NCBI RefSeq assembly: GCF_900099965.1
Contig: NZ_FNDJ01000012.1
Coordinates: 124,001-188,000, forward strand
Origin: Nonomuraea jiangxiensis
Lineage (GTDB): Bacteria > Actinomycetota > Actinomycetes > Streptosporangiales > Streptosporangiaceae
DNA: 64,000 nt
Direction of reading: 5' to 3'
The notes under the pieces are model-generated. The model worked only from the letters and a program-made list of their open reading frames with translations, had not been told where the DNA came from and did not search any database. Positions 33,809 to 42,388 of the stretch are shown in pieces. Positions within the stretch are counted from its first letter, which is position 1. The number at the start of each line of letters is the position of its first letter. The position numbers and the translations under genes are program-made.

Positions 33809-35023
33809 GTGAGGCGTCCATTCATCATCTTGCTGGCCGCCAACGCCGTATCCGTAACCGGAAACATGCTCTCCGTCCTCGCCGTCCCGTGGCTCGTGCT
33901 GGACACCACGGGGAGCGCCGCGCTCACCGGGCTGGCGGCGTTCGCCACCGCCTTCCCCATGATCGTCTCGGCGGCCTTCGGCGCGACGATCGTGGACTGG
34001 ATGGGCTTCCGCGGCGCGAGCGTGCTGTCCGATGTGGCGAGCGGAGTCCTCGTCCTGACGATCCCGGTGCTGTCCCTGACGATCGGGCTCTCCTATCCTG
34101 CCCTGCTGCTGCTCCTCTTCGTACGCTGGCTGGCCGCCACTCCGGGGGAGACCGCGCGCAAGGCGATGCTGCCCGACCTCGCCGAGCTCGGCGGGGTCCG
34201 GATCGAGCGGGCCACGGCGGCCTACGACGGCATCTACCGCGGCGCCACGATGGTGGGCGGGCCACTGGCCGGTGTGCTCATCCTCTGGATCGGTCCCAGC
34301 GCGCTGCTGTTCTTCGACGGGTTCACCTTCCTGCTGTCCGCCGCCCTGGTCGGCGGCGGGATCCCGGGTTCCCGGGGCCGGGTACGGGAAGCGGGCAGGT
34401 ATCTCGGTGACCTGCGCGACGGGTTGACGTTCCTGTGGCGTGACCGGCTGCAGACGAGCGCGACCGCGATGATCGTGGTCACCAACATGCTCGACACGGG
34501 CATGACCCAGGTGCTGCTGGTCCTCTACGCCCGCGACGTGGCCGGCGATCCGCGCGCGTTCGGCCTGCTCACCGGCGCGCTGGGGGCGGGCGCGGTGGCC
34601 GGGACGATCGTCTACGGCGCGGCCGGGCGCCGATTACCCCCCAGGCTCACCTTCGGGTGGTGCTTCCTCGTGGCCGGGGTGCCGCGCGTGCTGGTGCTGG
34701 CGCTCGGCGCGCCGTTCCCGGTGGCGCTCGCCGCCGCCGCGCTGTCCGGGTTCGCGGCCGGTGCGATCAATCCCATCCTCGGGGTGCTGCAGTTCGACCG
34801 GATTCCCGCTGAGTTGCGGGCGCGGGTGCTGGGCGCGATCACGGCCGCCGCCTATGCCGGGATGCCCATCGGCGGGCTGCTGGCGGGCTCGCTCACCGAG
34901 CTGACCGGTCTCACCGTCACGCTGTTCGCGTTCACCAGCGTCTATCTGGTGGTGTCCGTTCCCCCGTTCGTCGTCCGGGCCTGGCGGGAGCTGGATCAGT
35001 CGTGTCCCGCGCATCCCCCATGA
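33809..35023 (+). CDS. MFS transporter (drug/siderophore efflux type)
   Basis: About 404 residues, about 11-12 membrane helices. N-terminus RRPFIILLAANAVSVTGNML with LAVPWLVLDTTGSAALTGL, and the loop LRWLAATPGETARKAMLPDL-like segment before AYDGIYRGATMVGGPLAG, resemble the MFS_3 group (macrolide/enterobactin exporters). GTG at 33809 has GGGGG 8 nt upstream. GTG 33803 and TTG 33794 are in frame too. Divergent from the two-component system. Confidence 0.82.
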   Translation: MRRPFIILLAANAVSVTGNMLSVLAVPWLVLDTTGSAALTGLAAFATAFPMIVSAAFGATIVDWMGFRGASVLSDVASGVLVLTIPVLSLTIGLSYPALLLLLFVRWLAATPGETARKAMLPDLAELGGVRIERATAAYDGIYRGATMVGGPLAGVLILWIGPSALLFFDGFTFLLSAALVGGGIPGSRGRVREAGRYLGDLRDGLTFLWRDRLQTSATAMIVVTNMLDTGMTQVLLVLYARDVAGDPRAFGLLTGALGAGAVAGTIVYGAAGRRLPPRLTFGWCFLVAGVPRVLVLALGAPFPVALAAAALSGFAAGAINPILGVLQFDRIPAELRARVLGAITAAAYAGMPIGGLLAGSLTELTGLTVTLFAFTSVYLVVSVPPFVVRAWRELDQSCPAHPP

Positions 35024-35101
35024 GGCGGATTCGCCCCGCGATGAGCCCCGTGCGATCCCCCGTTCGGCGGATGGGCCGGAAGGGGCCGCCGCAGCAGGCT
35101 G

Positions 35102-36202
35102 ATGAGCATGGACGACAACACATCGAAGGCCCGCTGGCCGAGGCGGGTGACGTACCTGGCGTGCGCCTGGTCGGTCCTCTACGGCGGGCTGGCGCTGCAC
35201 TGGGCGCTGGGCGGCTCCGGTTTCCCGTTCGGTGAGGGCGACATCCCGGACGCGCGGGCGGAGTCGTTACTCGGCTCCGCCACCGCGGCCGGGACGGCCC
35301 CGGTCATCGCCGGGCTCTGCTTCGCGGGCGCGCTGCTCGCGCTGCTCATGGCCACCGTACGGCTGCGCGGCCCCGCCAGGGCCGTGATCCTGGCCGCCGC
35401 GTGGGCGGGCGCGTTCACCCTGCTCGCCCTGATCCCCGACGCCCGGATCCTGGCGGCGGCCGGATACGCGCCGGTCTTCCTGGCCGGGCTGCCGTTCGGC
35501 TGGCCGGAGGCGGACTACTTCCGGCTCGCCTTCCCCTGGCCGGTCCAGAACCTGCTGCTCTGCCTGCTCGGCGGCCTGCTGTGGACCGGCGCGGCGCTGG
35601 CCTGGCAGCGGCGCACGCGCGGTGCGTGCGAGAGCTGCGGCCGCTCCCCCATCGCGTCGGCCCGGTGGACGAGCCGCGAGTCGGCGGCGACCTGGGGAAA
35701 GTGGGCCGCTTACACGGCCTTCGCCGTGCCGCTCTTCTACGCGGCGGTGCGGTGGGCGTGGGCGCTGCGGATCCCGGTGCTGTTCAGCGAGCGAGAAATC
35801 GCGGAGCTGCACGCGTCGGGCCTGGTGTGGGGAGGTGCGGGACTGGCGACGGTCGCGGCGGCCGGCGGGGCGCTCACGCTGGGGCTGGTCCAGCGGTGGG
35901 GGGAGATCTGGCCGCGGTGGACGTTGTTCCTGGCGGGACGGCCGGTGCCGCGGGCGTTCCCGTTGGTGTTCGCCTCGCTGGTCACGGCGGTGCTGGCCTC
36001 CGCGGGCGTGCAGGCGGCCCGGCTCACCGACTGGGGCCACCCCTCGGCCTGGCTGGCCAACCCGATGGCCTACTGGCCCGTGTGGGCGCTCTCCCTCGGC
36101 CTGGCCACGCTGGCCTTCCACTACCGGACCCGGCCCGAGTGCCGCCGCTGTCAGGCGGCCGACCGGCTCAGCGACAGGGCCTCGGTGATCGGGGACTCAT
36201 GA
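35102..36202 (+). CDS. Multi-pass membrane protein of unknown function
   Basis: 366 residues with about eight membrane helices and no catalytic motif. Two cytoplasmic cysteine pairs (ACESCGRSP near residue 180 and ECRRCQAAD near the C-terminus) look like halves of a metal site. Similar proteins are common in actinobacteria without known role. ATG 35102 or 35108 both possible. It follows the MFS gene by 78 bp on the same strand. Confidence 0.7.
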   Translation: MSMDDNTSKARWPRRVTYLACAWSVLYGGLALHWALGGSGFPFGEGDIPDARAESLLGSATAAGTAPVIAGLCFAGALLALLMATVRLRGPARAVILAAAWAGAFTLLALIPDARILAAAGYAPVFLAGLPFGWPEADYFRLAFPWPVQNLLLCLLGGLLWTGAALAWQRRTRGACESCGRSPIASARWTSRESAATWGKWAAYTAFAVPLFYAAVRWAWALRIPVLFSEREIAELHASGLVWGGAGLATVAAAGGALTLGLVQRWGEIWPRWTLFLAGRPVPRAFPLVFASLVTAVLASAGVQAARLTDWGHPSAWLANPMAYWPVWALSLGLATLAFHYRTRPECRRCQAADRLSDRASVIGDS

Positions 36203-36231
36203 GTCCAGGCGTGCGCCCCGTCGCCCGCAGT

Positions 36232-36331
36232 CTGCGCCGGGTTGACGTGGCCGCGGCCCCCAGGCTGCGCCGGGTCGACGTGGTCGCGCCCCACAGGCTG
36301 CGCCGGGTCGACGTGGCCGCGGTCCCCCAGG
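36232..36331. repeat. Three 33-bp tandem repeats between convergent genes
   Basis: Units start with CTGCGCCGGGTYGACGTGG at 36232, 36265 and 36298 (the last is 34 bp). They lie between the membrane protein stop and the LacI gene stop, in the shared 3' region. Confidence 0.85.
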
Positions 36332-36382
36332 CGCAGGGCACGTCACGTGGCGCGTGGCGGACGAGCGCCACGAGGTCCCGGG

Positions 36383-37408
36383 TCACCGGTTGACCAGCGG
36401 CCCGGAGCCGGTGGAGCCGCGGACGACCAGCTCCGGCTGGAAGATCAGCTCGACGTGCTTGGCGGCGACGCCGTTGACCTCTTCGAGCAACGTCTGCACG
36501 GCCGCCGAGGCCATCGCGCCGATCGGCTTGCGCACGGTGGTCAGCGGCGGGTCGGTGAACGCGATGAGCGGCGAGTCGTCGAAGCCGACCACGGACACCT
36601 CCCCCGGCACGGCCATGCCCTTCTCCCGGCAGGCGCGGATCGCGCCCAGCGCCATCAGGTCGCTCGCGCACACGATGCCGGTGCAGCCGCGGGTCAGCAG
36701 TTGCGCGGCGGCGGCCTGCCCGCCCTCGACGGAGAACAGCGAGTGGGCGATCAGCTCGTCCACGTCCGTCGCGCCGAGCAGTTGCGCCATGGCCTGCCGG
36801 TAGCCCTCGATCTTCCTGATCACCGGTACGAACCTGCGCGGCCCCAGCGCGAGCCCGATCCGCTCGTGCCCGAGGTCGACCAGGTGCTGCACGGCCAGCC
36901 GGGCGGCCAGCCGGTCGTCGGGCGAGATGAACGGCGCGTCGATGTGCTCGCTGTAGCCGTCGACCAGCACGATCGGCAGCCCCCGGTCGGTGAGCCGGGT
37001 GTAGCGGTCCATGCGCGCCGTCGTGTCGGCGTGCAGGCCCGACACGAACACGATGCCGCTCACCCCGCGATCGACGAGCAGCTCGGTGAACTCGTCCTCG
37101 GGCGCGCCGCCGGGCAGCTGCGTGCACAGCACCGGCGTGTAGCCGTGCTGCGTCAGCGCCTTCTCGATGGCCTGGGCGAACGCGGGGAAGATCGGGTTGT
37201 CCAGCTCCGGCGTCACGAGGCCGACCAGCCCGTTGCTGCGCTGCCGCAGCCGGGGCGGGCGCTCGTAGCCCATGAGGTCGAGCGCGGCCATGACCGCCTG
37301 GCGGGTGGCGGCCGAGACGCCGGGTTTGCCGTTGAGGACCCGGCTGACCGTGGCCTCACTCACCCCGGCCTGGGCGGCGATGTCGGCAAGGCGAGCGTGA
37401 CCGTTCAT
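36383..37408 (-). CDS. LacI family transcriptional regulator (alpha-glucoside/maltose type)
   Basis: 341 residues. HTH: ARLADIAAQAGVSEATVSRVL with hinge NGKPGVSAATRQAV, then a periplasmic-binding-protein-like sugar domain with VGLVTPELDNPIFP, GIVFVSGL and VSVVGFDDSPLIAFTDPPLTT. ATG at 37408 follows GGGTGG. Divergent, across ~515 bp, from an ABC-sugar ATPase. Similarity in style to MalR/AglR regulators suggests control of alpha-glucoside uptake, an inference. Confidence 0.9.
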   Translation of the reverse strand: MNGHARLADIAAQAGVSEATVSRVLNGKPGVSAATRQAVMAALDLMGYERPPRLRQRSNGLVGLVTPELDNPIFPAFAQAIEKALTQHGYTPVLCTQLPGGAPEDEFTELLVDRGVSGIVFVSGLHADTTARMDRYTRLTDRGLPIVLVDGYSEHIDAPFISPDDRLAARLAVQHLVDLGHERIGLALGPRRFVPVIRKIEGYRQAMAQLLGATDVDELIAHSLFSVEGGQAAAAQLLTRGCTGIVCASDLMALGAIRACREKGMAVPGEVSVVGFDDSPLIAFTDPPLTTVRKPIGAMASAAVQTLLEEVNGVAAKHVELIFQPELVVRGSTGSGPLVNR

Positions 37409-37832
37409 GCCACCCACTTTACTTTCCACGGCCGCGCCGAATCCGCTGCTCGGGGGGACGTCCGGGACCATCGGCACGCTCGCCGGGCACGGGCGTCCGC
37501 GGGCTTCGCGCGGGATCGGGGGGCCATCGGGCCAGGCTCCGGCGCGGGTCGGGGCACGTGCTGTGGCACTCGCGCGACCGGCTCCGGCGGGCGATCGCGA
37601 TCGCCGATCGGCCCGCGGGCGCCACCGCCGTCCCGGTCGCCGAACCCGCCCGCGCAGACCTGCCTCATCACGCTCCCGCCCACCCGGCCGTCATAGTCCT
37701 CCCCCGAGCGTCCGGGACCATGGAAGCCCTTTCTGCAAATTTACGCAAGCCCTTCCAGAACTCCATATACGGAAATATCGGTGTACGGATGCCCAAAACC
37801 CCCGACCGAAACAACCGCGAAAGAGATTCTTT
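37409..37832. other. Long gene-free divergent region between LacI gene and small ORF
   Basis: No convincing gene: open frames here are low-complexity Pro/Arg/Ser sequence. The last ~100 bp turn A+T-rich, with TGCAAATTTACGCAAG at 37734-37749 (TGC/GCA arms, a loose match to TTGCA-type LacI operators) and a TATACG element at 37766-37771 that could be a -10. Probably holds the promoter of the small ORF and sugar ATPase. Confidence 0.5.
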
Positions 37833-37901
37833 ATGTCAAGGGTGGACATGTGGCGTTACGGCGCGATGTACTACCTCTTCAATCAGCCTCGTCACTGGTG
37901 A
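37833..37901 (+). CDS. 22-residue small ORF (possible leader peptide) before the sugar-ABC ATPase gene
   Basis: ATG at 37833 follows AAAGAGATTCTTT, a good ribosome-binding context, and encodes MSRVDMWRYGAMYYLFNQPR followed by HW and a stop. It is rich in aromatic residues (2 Trp, 2 Tyr, 1 Phe), unlike the Pro/Arg/Ala filler of random GC-rich frames. The stop is 22 nt before the ATPase start, so coupling is possible. No repeated codon of one amino acid points to classical attenuation. It could be a leader peptide, a small membrane-associated protein, or chance. Confidence 0.5.
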   Translation: MSRVDMWRYGAMYYLFNQPRHW

Positions 37902-37923
37902 CACGCGCGCAAGGTGTGAGCCC

Positions 37924-39207
37924 ATGAGCTCGGTCGTTCTCGACAAAGTGACCAAGGTTTATCCGGGCGACTACCTCGCAGTCGACCGACTGAACCTTCG
38001 GGCTGAGGACGGCGAGTTCCTCGTCCTCCTCGGCCCTTCAGGGTGCGGGAAATCCACGCTGCTCCGCATGATCGCGGGATTGGAGGAGATCACCCAGGGA
38101 GATCTCTGGCTGGACGGCCAGCTGGCCAACCACCTGGCTCCGCGCGACCGCGACGTCGCCATGGTGTTCCAGAACGGCGCCCTGTATCCGCACCGGACCG
38201 TACGCGGGAACATCGCCTTCCCCTTGGAGATCGCCAAATCGGACCCCGCGCTGGTACGTGAACGCGTCACCGAGCTGTCCAAGGCACTGCACATCGACGA
38301 GACGCTGGACCGCCGCCCCGGCACCCTGTCCGGCGGCCAGCGGCAGCGCGTCGCGATGGGGCGCGCGATCGTCCGGCAGCCCAAGTTGTTCCTCATGGAC
38401 GAGCCCCTGTCCAACCTGGACGCCGGAATGCGCACCGAGCTGCGCATGGAGATCTCGGCCCTGGTCCGGTCGCTCGGCGTCACCACGATCTACGTGACGC
38501 ACGACCAGGTCGAGGCGCTGACCCTGGCCGACCGGATCGCCATCCTGAATCGCGGGGTTTTGCAGGACGTCGGAACTCCGGCCCAGATTTACAACGATCC
38601 AGCGACGGCTTTCGTGGCGGCCTTTCTCAACTCCCAGCAGTTGAACCTGTTGGCAGCCCAAGTCAGGACGCCGCAGAACCAGTACGTCATGCTCGACTTC
38701 GGGCCGCACCGGATCACGTTGCCGTGGAGCGATCCCAGGGCGTACGCGATCTCCCAGCACACGGGCGGGCAGGTGCTGGTGGGCCTGCGGCCGGACGGGC
38801 TGGCGCCGGTGCCGGAGTCGTACGAGGGACCGTCGTTCTACGGGCGGGTGCGGACGCTGGAATACCACGGGCACGAGTGGCTGGCGTACCTGGAGTGCGG
38901 GATGCCCTCCGTGCCGGTGCCCGAGCCGCCGGACCCGAACCGGCGGGTCAACGGGGGAACGAACGGGTCGGGCAAGGTGTCGGGCCTGATGAGACGGCTG
39001 TTCTCGGGCCAGCCGGAGGAGCGGCCGGCACAGGAGCAGGTGGGCCAGAATCCGAACAGCGGCATCCACCGCCGCTCGGACCTGGTCATCCGCCTGGGCA
39101 ACCGGCCGGTCTGGCGCGCCGGCGACGCCGCCAAGGTGGCGGTGGACCTCTCTCGCGTGATGATCTTCACGGTCGACGGCGCCCGTATCGACCCCCCGCG
39201 CCGGTGA
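37924..39207 (+). CDS. Sugar ABC transporter ATP-binding protein (MsmK/UgpC/MalK family)
   Basis: 427 residues. Walker A GPSGCGKSTLL, signature LSGGQRQRVAMGRA, Walker B LFLMDEPLSNLDAGM, switch His in THDQVEALTLADR, then a TOBE/OB-like regulatory C-domain (VLVGLRPDGL). An extra ~60-residue insert rich in Pro/Gly/Asn (NGGTNGSGKVSG) sits in the C-domain. Such ATPases often serve several sugar importers (as MsiK in Streptomyces). No permease or binding protein is adjacent, which supports a shared role. Start ATG 37924, after AAGGTG. Confidence 0.88.
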   Translation: MSSVVLDKVTKVYPGDYLAVDRLNLRAEDGEFLVLLGPSGCGKSTLLRMIAGLEEITQGDLWLDGQLANHLAPRDRDVAMVFQNGALYPHRTVRGNIAFPLEIAKSDPALVRERVTELSKALHIDETLDRRPGTLSGGQRQRVAMGRAIVRQPKLFLMDEPLSNLDAGMRTELRMEISALVRSLGVTTIYVTHDQVEALTLADRIAILNRGVLQDVGTPAQIYNDPATAFVAAFLNSQQLNLLAAQVRTPQNQYVMLDFGPHRITLPWSDPRAYAISQHTGGQVLVGLRPDGLAPVPESYEGPSFYGRVRTLEYHGHEWLAYLECGMPSVPVPEPPDPNRRVNGGTNGSGKVSGLMRRLFSGQPEERPAQEQVGQNPNSGIHRRSDLVIRLGNRPVWRAGDAAKVAVDLSRVMIFTVDGARIDPPRR

Positions 39208-39305
39208 CCAGACCCTTCCCCCGAGCGGAACACGGGCGGCGCCCATCGGCCTGGTCCGGGTTCCGCTCGGCCGCACGCGCCACGAGCTGCGGGACCTCCT
39301 GAGCG

Positions 39306-40487
39306 TCAGGGGGTCCAGCGCGGGCCGTCCGGGGTGTCCTCCACGACCACCCCGCCGGCCAGCATCGCCGCCCGCAGTGCGTCGGCCACGTCATAGCGGC
39401 CCTCGTCGCGCAGCTGAGCACGGAGCGCCAGCAGCGGCCGCACCAGGGCGGTCAGGCCCTGGGCGCGCAGGCCCGCCGTCGAGGCCAGCTCGCCGAGGCG
39501 GGCGATCAGCAGCCGGAGCAGCTCCCTGGCCTGGTCGACCCCGCCGGAGTCCTCCTCCGTGTCGGCGGCCCACTTGACGATCTCCGCCTCCAGATCGAGC
39601 ACGGTCTGCGCGGCCGCCACCATGTCCGGCTTGGCCGCCGCCGCCGTGAACCGCTCCTCGCACGAGTGGATCGTCTCCTCCAGGGTGACCTCGACGGCGG
39701 CGGGCTCCGGCGCGGACGGCGAGGGCGCGGCCGGCCCCGTGCCACCCTCGGCCAGGCGGCGGATCCCGGCGAGGTCGGTCACCGTGCCCGTGGGCAGGAC
39801 CGTCATCGAGCCCGGGCGGCGCACGGTCAGGCCGCCCCGGCCGGCCACCCGCACCGACTCGGTCTCCAGGTCGATGAGCAGCGCGGTGTGCTCGTCGAGC
39901 CCGAGCACCATCGTGTCGGGCGGCAGCTCCCGCTCCATGCGTGACAGCCGGCGCTCGCCCAGGTAGCAATAGCGGGTGTCGTGGGTGCCGCCCTCGGCGT
40001 TGTCGTAGTGCGGGATCAGCACGGCCTTCAGTCCGAGCGGCTCCAGCACGTCGATGCCCTCGCGCCAGTGCGGCTCCGCGCCCACTTTGTAGATCTCGTA
40101 GACGGGCACGGTGGCCAGGCCCGCCGTGCAGGCCGCCGCCGAGGCCAGCACCGTCACCCCCTGCCGGGCGCGCACCCGGGCGCGCAGGTCACCGGCCACC
40201 CCGGAGTCGGCCCAGCGGTCGAGGGCGTAGGTGGGACTGCCGGGGCCGGAGAACACCCAGTCGGCGCCCGCGATCCCCGGCGCGACCTCGACCTCCAAGC
40301 CGACGCTGTGGGCGAAATATCGGCGGGCACGGGCGGAGATGTCAGCGCGGTTTTCCTGGAAGGCATAAGGAGTGTCGAGCAGCACGGCACGCGCTCCGGC
40401 ACGCAACGTCCGCGCCGCGGCACGATGGATCTCGACCATGGTCGGGCTCGTCTCGCCCGACCCCATCAACACCAGCAAACCGGGCAT
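39306..40487 (-). CDS. S51-peptidase/type-1 glutamine amidotransferase-like protein fused to a CysRS C-terminal-like tail
   Basis: 393 residues. Residues 1-230 follow the cyanophycinase/dipeptidase E fold: LLVLMGSGETSPTM, VFSGPGSPTYALD, then VLASAAACTAGLATVPVYEI, where the nucleophile elbow (usually GxSAG) reads AACTAG, and later VLIPHYDN and VLGLDEHTALL. After an acidic helical linker, residues ~325-393 (PLLALRAQLRDEGRYDVADA, ending VVVEDTPDGPRWTP) resemble the C-terminal end of cysteinyl-tRNA synthetase. Function unknown; possibly an amidohydrolase with an RNA- or partner-binding tail. Confidence 0.75.
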   Translation of the reverse strand: MPGLLVLMGSGETSPTMVEIHRAAARTLRAGARAVLLDTPYAFQENRADISARARRYFAHSVGLEVEVAPGIAGADWVFSGPGSPTYALDRWADSGVAGDLRARVRARQGVTVLASAAACTAGLATVPVYEIYKVGAEPHWREGIDVLEPLGLKAVLIPHYDNAEGGTHDTRYCYLGERRLSRMERELPPDTMVLGLDEHTALLIDLETESVRVAGRGGLTVRRPGSMTVLPTGTVTDLAGIRRLAEGGTGPAAPSPSAPEPAAVEVTLEETIHSCEERFTAAAAKPDMVAAAQTVLDLEAEIVKWAADTEEDSGGVDQARELLRLLIARLGELASTAGLRAQGLTALVRPLLALRAQLRDEGRYDVADALRAAMLAGGVVVEDTPDGPRWTP

Positions 40488-40582
40488 GGCTGTCGGCCTC
40501 TCTCTCGCACGCCATCGACTACAGCGCCGCCCGCCGCGCCGATCAAGAGCCGGGACAACATGCGTGGGGCACGCACTTGCAT

Positions 40583-41062
40583 ATGATTGGCAGTAAGTTG
40601 TTGGCGGTGACGGGAAGACACGTGGTCTCGGTTGAGACGCTCATGCTACGGGTGGGGACCGACAATCGCTGGTCATACCGGCATGCCATGAGTCAGCAGC
40701 GACGCGGCGAAAGCCCGGACGCGGCGGCGCGGCGGGTCAGCGGGGTCACGGCCGCCGACGAGGACACCGTCGTGCACTCCACGAGCTGGCGATATGAGCC
40801 GGACGGAAAAGTCGTACTGACTTATGCGGTTTGCCCAGATCCGGCGCCGTGGCTGCCCGCGGTCGAGGTCCCCGTGCTGGAGATCGCACGGGGTGAGGCG
40901 CCCGCCACGCCGTCACCCGACCACATCGCCCTCGCGAACGTGGTCGCGCACGCCGTCCGGCACCTGGCGTTCCTGATGGCCGAGGATCCCGTCGTGGCGC
41001 GGGCGCTCGCCCGCCATCCCGGCCTGGCCCCGGCCCTGGAGCCCACGGGCGCTCCGGCCTGA
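40583..41062 (+). CDS. Conserved hypothetical protein
   Basis: Up to 159 residues. A coherent, non-repetitive sequence with DTVVHSTSWRYEPDGKVVLTYAVCPDP and a helical end (DHIALANVVAHAVRHLAFLM). The look (a strand pair then helix) is seen in small actinobacterial hypotheticals. I do not recognise a function. The start is uncertain: ATG 40583, GTG 40607 or ATG 40645, none with a clear ribosome-binding site. The last 150 bp overlap the 3' tail of the opposite acyltransferase gene. Confidence 0.6.
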   Translation: MIGSKLLAVTGRHVVSVETLMLRVGTDNRWSYRHAMSQQRRGESPDAAARRVSGVTAADEDTVVHSTSWRYEPDGKVVLTYAVCPDPAPWLPAVEVPVLEIARGEAPATPSPDHIALANVVAHAVRHLAFLMAEDPVVARALARHPGLAPALEPTGAPA

Positions 41063-42229
41063 GATCCGGCGGCCCACCACCTGCATGGGCCGCTCGACGT
41101 ACAGGAAGGTGAGCGTGCTGACGGCCAGGATCGCGGCCACGGCGAGCGCGGCCATGCCGAGCTGGTACGGCACCGCCGACCACCGCAGATCACCGCTGAT
41201 CTCGACGAAGTATTTCAGCAGCGGATGATGCACCAGATAGAGCGAGTAGCTGATCAGCCCCAGCCAGACGAGCACCTTGGGCAGCCGCCGCCCGCGCAGC
41301 GCCATCCCGCCCGCGAACGTGGCTCCCGCCAGCACGATCGTCGTCCACCAGACGTCGGCCCGCACCCACCACCAGCCGCTCTCGATGGCCCACAGGGGCG
41401 CGACCGCGACCAGCGCCGTCGTGACCGCCACCGGCCACAACGGCCCGGTGCCGCGCTCCCACCGATGGATCGCCGTGCCCGCGAACATCACCGCCACCAC
41501 GGCCGCCCCCAGCCACGGCACCCGGCTGCTGAACATCAGGGCCACCAGCGCCATCAGGCCGAGCACGCAGGCCGCCGTCGTACGGAAGCGCCCCCACACC
41601 ACGAAGACCATGCCGACCAGGAACACCGCGCAGGTCACGTAGGCCGGCCACGGGCCCACCAGCAGCGCCCCCGGCACCACCAGCCCGATGGCCACCGCCG
41701 CGACCCCGAACCCGATCGACAACGACCCGCTCCGGTTGTGCCCCCCGACCAGGAACAGCGCCGTGACCAGCAGGTAGAACACCATCTCGTACGACAGGGT
41801 CCACATCGTGTCGACCACGCCGCCGACGCTCACGACGTCGAGCAGCATGGTCGCGTGCGCCGCCACCGCCGTCCCGTCCCGGGGCACCTGCTCCCGCACC
41901 GGCACCCACCAGGCCAGGGCCAGCGCCAGCGCGATCACCGTCAGGTAGAGCGGGTAGAGGCGGAAGATCCGGCTGATCCAGAACGTGCGCACGTCGCCGT
42001 GCCGTTCCAGGGACGTGGGGATGATGTAGCCGCTGACCAGGAAGAACACCAGGATCCCGTAGACCCCGATATTGAACCAGTACGGTCTGAGCGCCGGCAG
42101 GAACCACGGCAGGAGGTGCTCGGCCACCACCGCCATCGCGCCGATGCCCCTGAGGGCGTCCAGCCAGGCGAGCCTGGCGACGGGGGTGGGGGTGGCGTGC
42201 GGGATCGCTGGCACGGCGGCGGCTGACAC
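40913..42229 (-). CDS. Membrane acyltransferase 3 family protein (OafA/YrhL-like)
   Basis: 438 residues, about ten membrane helices. The N-terminal motif RLAWLDALRGIGAMAVVAEHLL (catalytic His) and FFLVSGYIIPTSLERHG plus SRIFRLYPLYL are diagnostic for acyltransferase 3. They O-acylate sugars of polysaccharides, glycolipids or antibiotics. The final ~50 residues (from GRSARGLQG) are hydrophilic, unlike the family, and lie antisense to the hypothetical gene, so the original stop may have been lost. GTG at 42229 with GGGGTAAG upstream. Confidence 0.85.
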   Translation of the reverse strand: MSAAAVPAIPHATPTPVARLAWLDALRGIGAMAVVAEHLLPWFLPALRPYWFNIGVYGILVFFLVSGYIIPTSLERHGDVRTFWISRIFRLYPLYLTVIALALALAWWVPVREQVPRDGTAVAAHATMLLDVVSVGGVVDTMWTLSYEMVFYLLVTALFLVGGHNRSGSLSIGFGVAAVAIGLVVPGALLVGPWPAYVTCAVFLVGMVFVVWGRFRTTAACVLGLMALVALMFSSRVPWLGAAVVAVMFAGTAIHRWERGTGPLWPVAVTTALVAVAPLWAIESGWWWVRADVWWTTIVLAGATFAGGMALRGRRLPKVLVWLGLISYSLYLVHHPLLKYFVEISGDLRWSAVPYQLGMAALAVAAILAVSTLTFLYVERPMQVVGRRISGRSARGLQGRGQAGMAGERPRHDGILGHQERQVPDGVRDHVREGDVVG

Positions 42230-42388
42230 TCGGCACAACTTACCCCGAACACGGCAGGTAATGCGATGCGTTACCAGCGATGGGCCGTGACCTGCCACGA
42301 CGGCCCCGGCATCGGTGACCGACCCGTTGGGACGCCCCTCCACGACCCGCACCACCCCACCGGAACGGGCCAGTGCATCCGATGGGCG

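Noticed and set aside
36232..36331. CRISPR-like array
   Set aside because: The units are directly adjacent without spacers and only three copies exist, so this is a plain tandem repeat. The same applies to the 24-bp repeats at 26.5 kb and the 19-bp repeats at 46.6 kb.
35401..36393. Plus-strand frame through the membrane protein into the 33-bp repeats
   Set aside because: It overlaps a clear membrane-protein gene in another frame. The repeat-coded LRRVDV peptide is a by-product of the 33-bp unit.
37405..37901. Longer frame (164 codons) in phase with the 22-codon small ORF
   Set aside because: The upstream part is Pro/Arg/Ser-rich filler beginning at the opposite LacI start. Only the last 22 codons have a good ribosome-binding context and normal composition.
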